Program-made: the position numbers and the translations under genes
The notes under the pieces: model-generated
What the model saw: only the letters and a program-made list of their open reading frames with translations
The model's database searches: none
Told to the model about the DNA's origin: nothing
DNA from: a bacterium
GTDB lineage: Bacteria; Planctomycetota; SZUA-567
Assembly: GCA_003245715.1 (NCBI GenBank)
Contig: QKCJ01000018.1
Span: 124,001 to 188,000 of the forward strand
Reading direction: 5' to 3'
Length of the DNA: 64,000 nucleotides
In this document: in pieces, positions 63,162-64,000 of the stretch
How the letters are laid out: every line of letters begins with the position of its first letter
How positions within the stretch are numbered: the first letter of the stretch is position 1

Positions 63162-63184
63162 GGGGTGTTTCTTGGAAGCACCCC
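63162..63184 (+). terminator. GC-rich hairpin after the giant gene
   Basis: GGGGTGTTTC-TTG-GAAGCACCCC, ten-base stem with one wobble, 50 bases after the stop codon. No good T run follows, so it may be a weak terminator. Confidence 0.45.
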
Positions 63185-63239
63185 TTATGTCATAATAACC
63201 AAATAAAAACGAATGAATGGAAATGAAGGCAGGTATTAG

Positions 63240-64000
63240 ATGACTCATGGCGGTAATATTCGCGCATTGCGGGAAAAATCAGGTGTGCAGAAGATAATTG
63301 ATTTCAGCGCAAGCATTAATCCGGTTGGCGCTCCGGAGTGGTTGCGGCGGGAGGTCTCGCGTGCTCTTGACGAAGCTTCATTTTATCCTGATGTTGAGTG
63401 CCGGGATCTGATTGAGGCGGTGGTTGAGGCTTTTAATGTTGATGCGGGGAATGTTATTACCTGTAACGGTACAAGCGAGGTTCTTTTTGCCCTGCCGCGC
63501 ATAGGTGAATTCAAAAAAGCCTATCTGCCTGCGCCGGCTTATATTGATTATCAGCGGGCGTGCAGGAATGCGGGGGTTGAGGTGGTTGAGTTCGGATTGT
63601 CTGACGGCCGGGGCGGGTTTGCTTATCCTGAGCCGGCGAAACTGGCTGCGATGGTTGAGCCGGGTTCGGTGGTTTTTATCTGCTCTCCGCTTAATCCATG
63701 CGGGATCTCGGTTGCTCCTGCCTACTTCAAAGAGCTTGCTGGGTTGTGTCCTGATTCATTAGTTGTTGCTGACGCGGCGTACTGGGATTTTCTGCACGGG
63801 GTGGATTATGCAGGACGGGGCTGGGTTGGAGAGATGCCGGAGAATGTGATTGTTCTCTGGTCGATGACAAAGTTTTATTCGATGCCGGGGCTGCGTCTGG
63901 GTTTGAGTTTTGGCTGCGGTGAGTTGTTTTATAAAATTAAAAATTACCTTCCGCCATGGAATGTCGGGACGCTTTCACAGTATGTCGGTACTCGGGCATT
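63240..64000 (+). CDS. CobD-like PLP-dependent aminotransferase/decarboxylase (partial)
   Basis: 254 codons up to the right edge of the window. It begins MTHGGNIRALREKSGV and IIDFSASINPVGAPEWLR, the CobD (threonine-phosphate decarboxylase) N-terminal pattern, then ITCNGTSEVLFALPR. The PLP lysine is in SMTKFYSMPGLRLGLSFG. Histidinol-phosphate aminotransferase is related, but the HGGN start and INP motif favour CobD, used in adenosylcobalamin aminopropanol arm assembly. GGCAGG precedes the ATG. The rest of the gene and any cobalamin neighbours lie outside the window. Confidence 0.8.
   Translation, partial: MTHGGNIRALREKSGVQKIIDFSASINPVGAPEWLRREVSRALDEASFYPDVECRDLIEAVVEAFNVDAGNVITCNGTSEVLFALPRIGEFKKAYLPAPAYIDYQRACRNAGVEVVEFGLSDGRGGFAYPEPAKLAAMVEPGSVVFICSPLNPCGISVAPAYFKELAGLCPDSLVVADAAYWDFLHGVDYAGRGWVGEMPENVIVLWSMTKFYSMPGLRLGLSFGCGELFYKIKNYLPPWNVGTLSQYVGTRA

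Noticed and set aside
1..64000. tRNA genes, rRNA genes, CRISPR arrays and insertion sequences
   Set aside because: No T-loop-like sequence with matching acceptor arms, no spaced direct repeats of CRISPR type, and no transposase-like frame was seen when reading the gaps; a dedicated scan could still find short RNAs.

Overview
This 64 kb window looks like part of a chromosome from a free-living or gut Gram-negative bacterium of the PVC superphylum, most likely Lentisphaerota or a close relative. That placement is an inference. It rests on a PilM/PilO-type membrane platform operon laid out like the one in Akkermansia, a formylglycine-type sulfatase and an FAD-dependent oxidoreductase each next to an AraC regulator, a GH10 xylanase-like enzyme next to an IclR regulator, and a giant pseudokinase/TPR/Sel1 protein. 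GC content is moderate and gene density is normal. I see no tRNA, rRNA, CRISPR array, insertion sequence or prophage. Most genes have clear Shine-Dalgarno sequences and many units end in good intrinsic terminators.

Layout. 1-2.6 kb: 5' end of a PaaK-like CoA ligase (leftward), then uppS and cdsA (undecaprenyl and phospholipid precursors) and a small thioredoxin-fold protein. 2.5-9.3 kb (leftward): a sigma-70 factor, a SurA-like periplasmic protein, a 1080-aa hybrid histidine kinase with receiver and HPt domains, and a receiver-kinase that overlaps it by ATGA. 9.6-17.5 kb: an S41 protease behind a terminator-like leader, then a catabolic region with IclR, GH10, sulfatase and AraC. 18.1-18.5 kb: a solitary Nif11-type peptide gene followed by a long nested hairpin. 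18.5-31 kb (leftward): uvrB, ptsI, a three-gene PilM/N-PilO-like operon, a 23S rRNA uracil methyltransferase homologue and yraN, then a 155-bp nested inverted repeat.

31-45.5 kb: pepA, an FHA-GAF-HD-GYP protein, homoserine dehydrogenase, a Cache-type chemoreceptor, several small orphan proteins, a SulP permease, a discoidin-domain lipidless secreted protein, an FAD oxidoreductase with a divergent PocR/AraC regulator, and an unknown 235-aa protein followed by a GGA-rich non-coding stretch. 45.8-56.3 kb (leftward): a tRNA-binding protein, accB-accC, a Xaa-Pro peptidase, a MoxR ATPase without its usual partners, the ABC-F factor EttA, a GT2-methyltransferase fusion and a DUF368 (PopT-like) undecaprenyl-phosphate transporter. 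56.4-64 kb: a four-cysteine 79-aa peptide divergent from the 1983-aa pseudokinase protein, then the start of a CobD-like PLP enzyme.

Themes. Envelope precursor supply is represented by uppS, cdsA, the DUF368 protein and the polyprenyl-type glycosyltransferase. Signalling is represented by the phosphorelay kinases, HD-GYP protein, chemoreceptor and pseudokinase. Glycan use is represented by GH10, the sulfatase, the oxidoreductase and their regulators. The most unusual items are the pseudokinase protein with a duplicated repeat module, the Nif11 peptide without visible modification enzymes, the four-cysteine peptide, the nested inverted repeat, the GGA-rich RNA candidate, and a three-residue insertion in the sigma factor's DNA-recognition helix-turn-helix.
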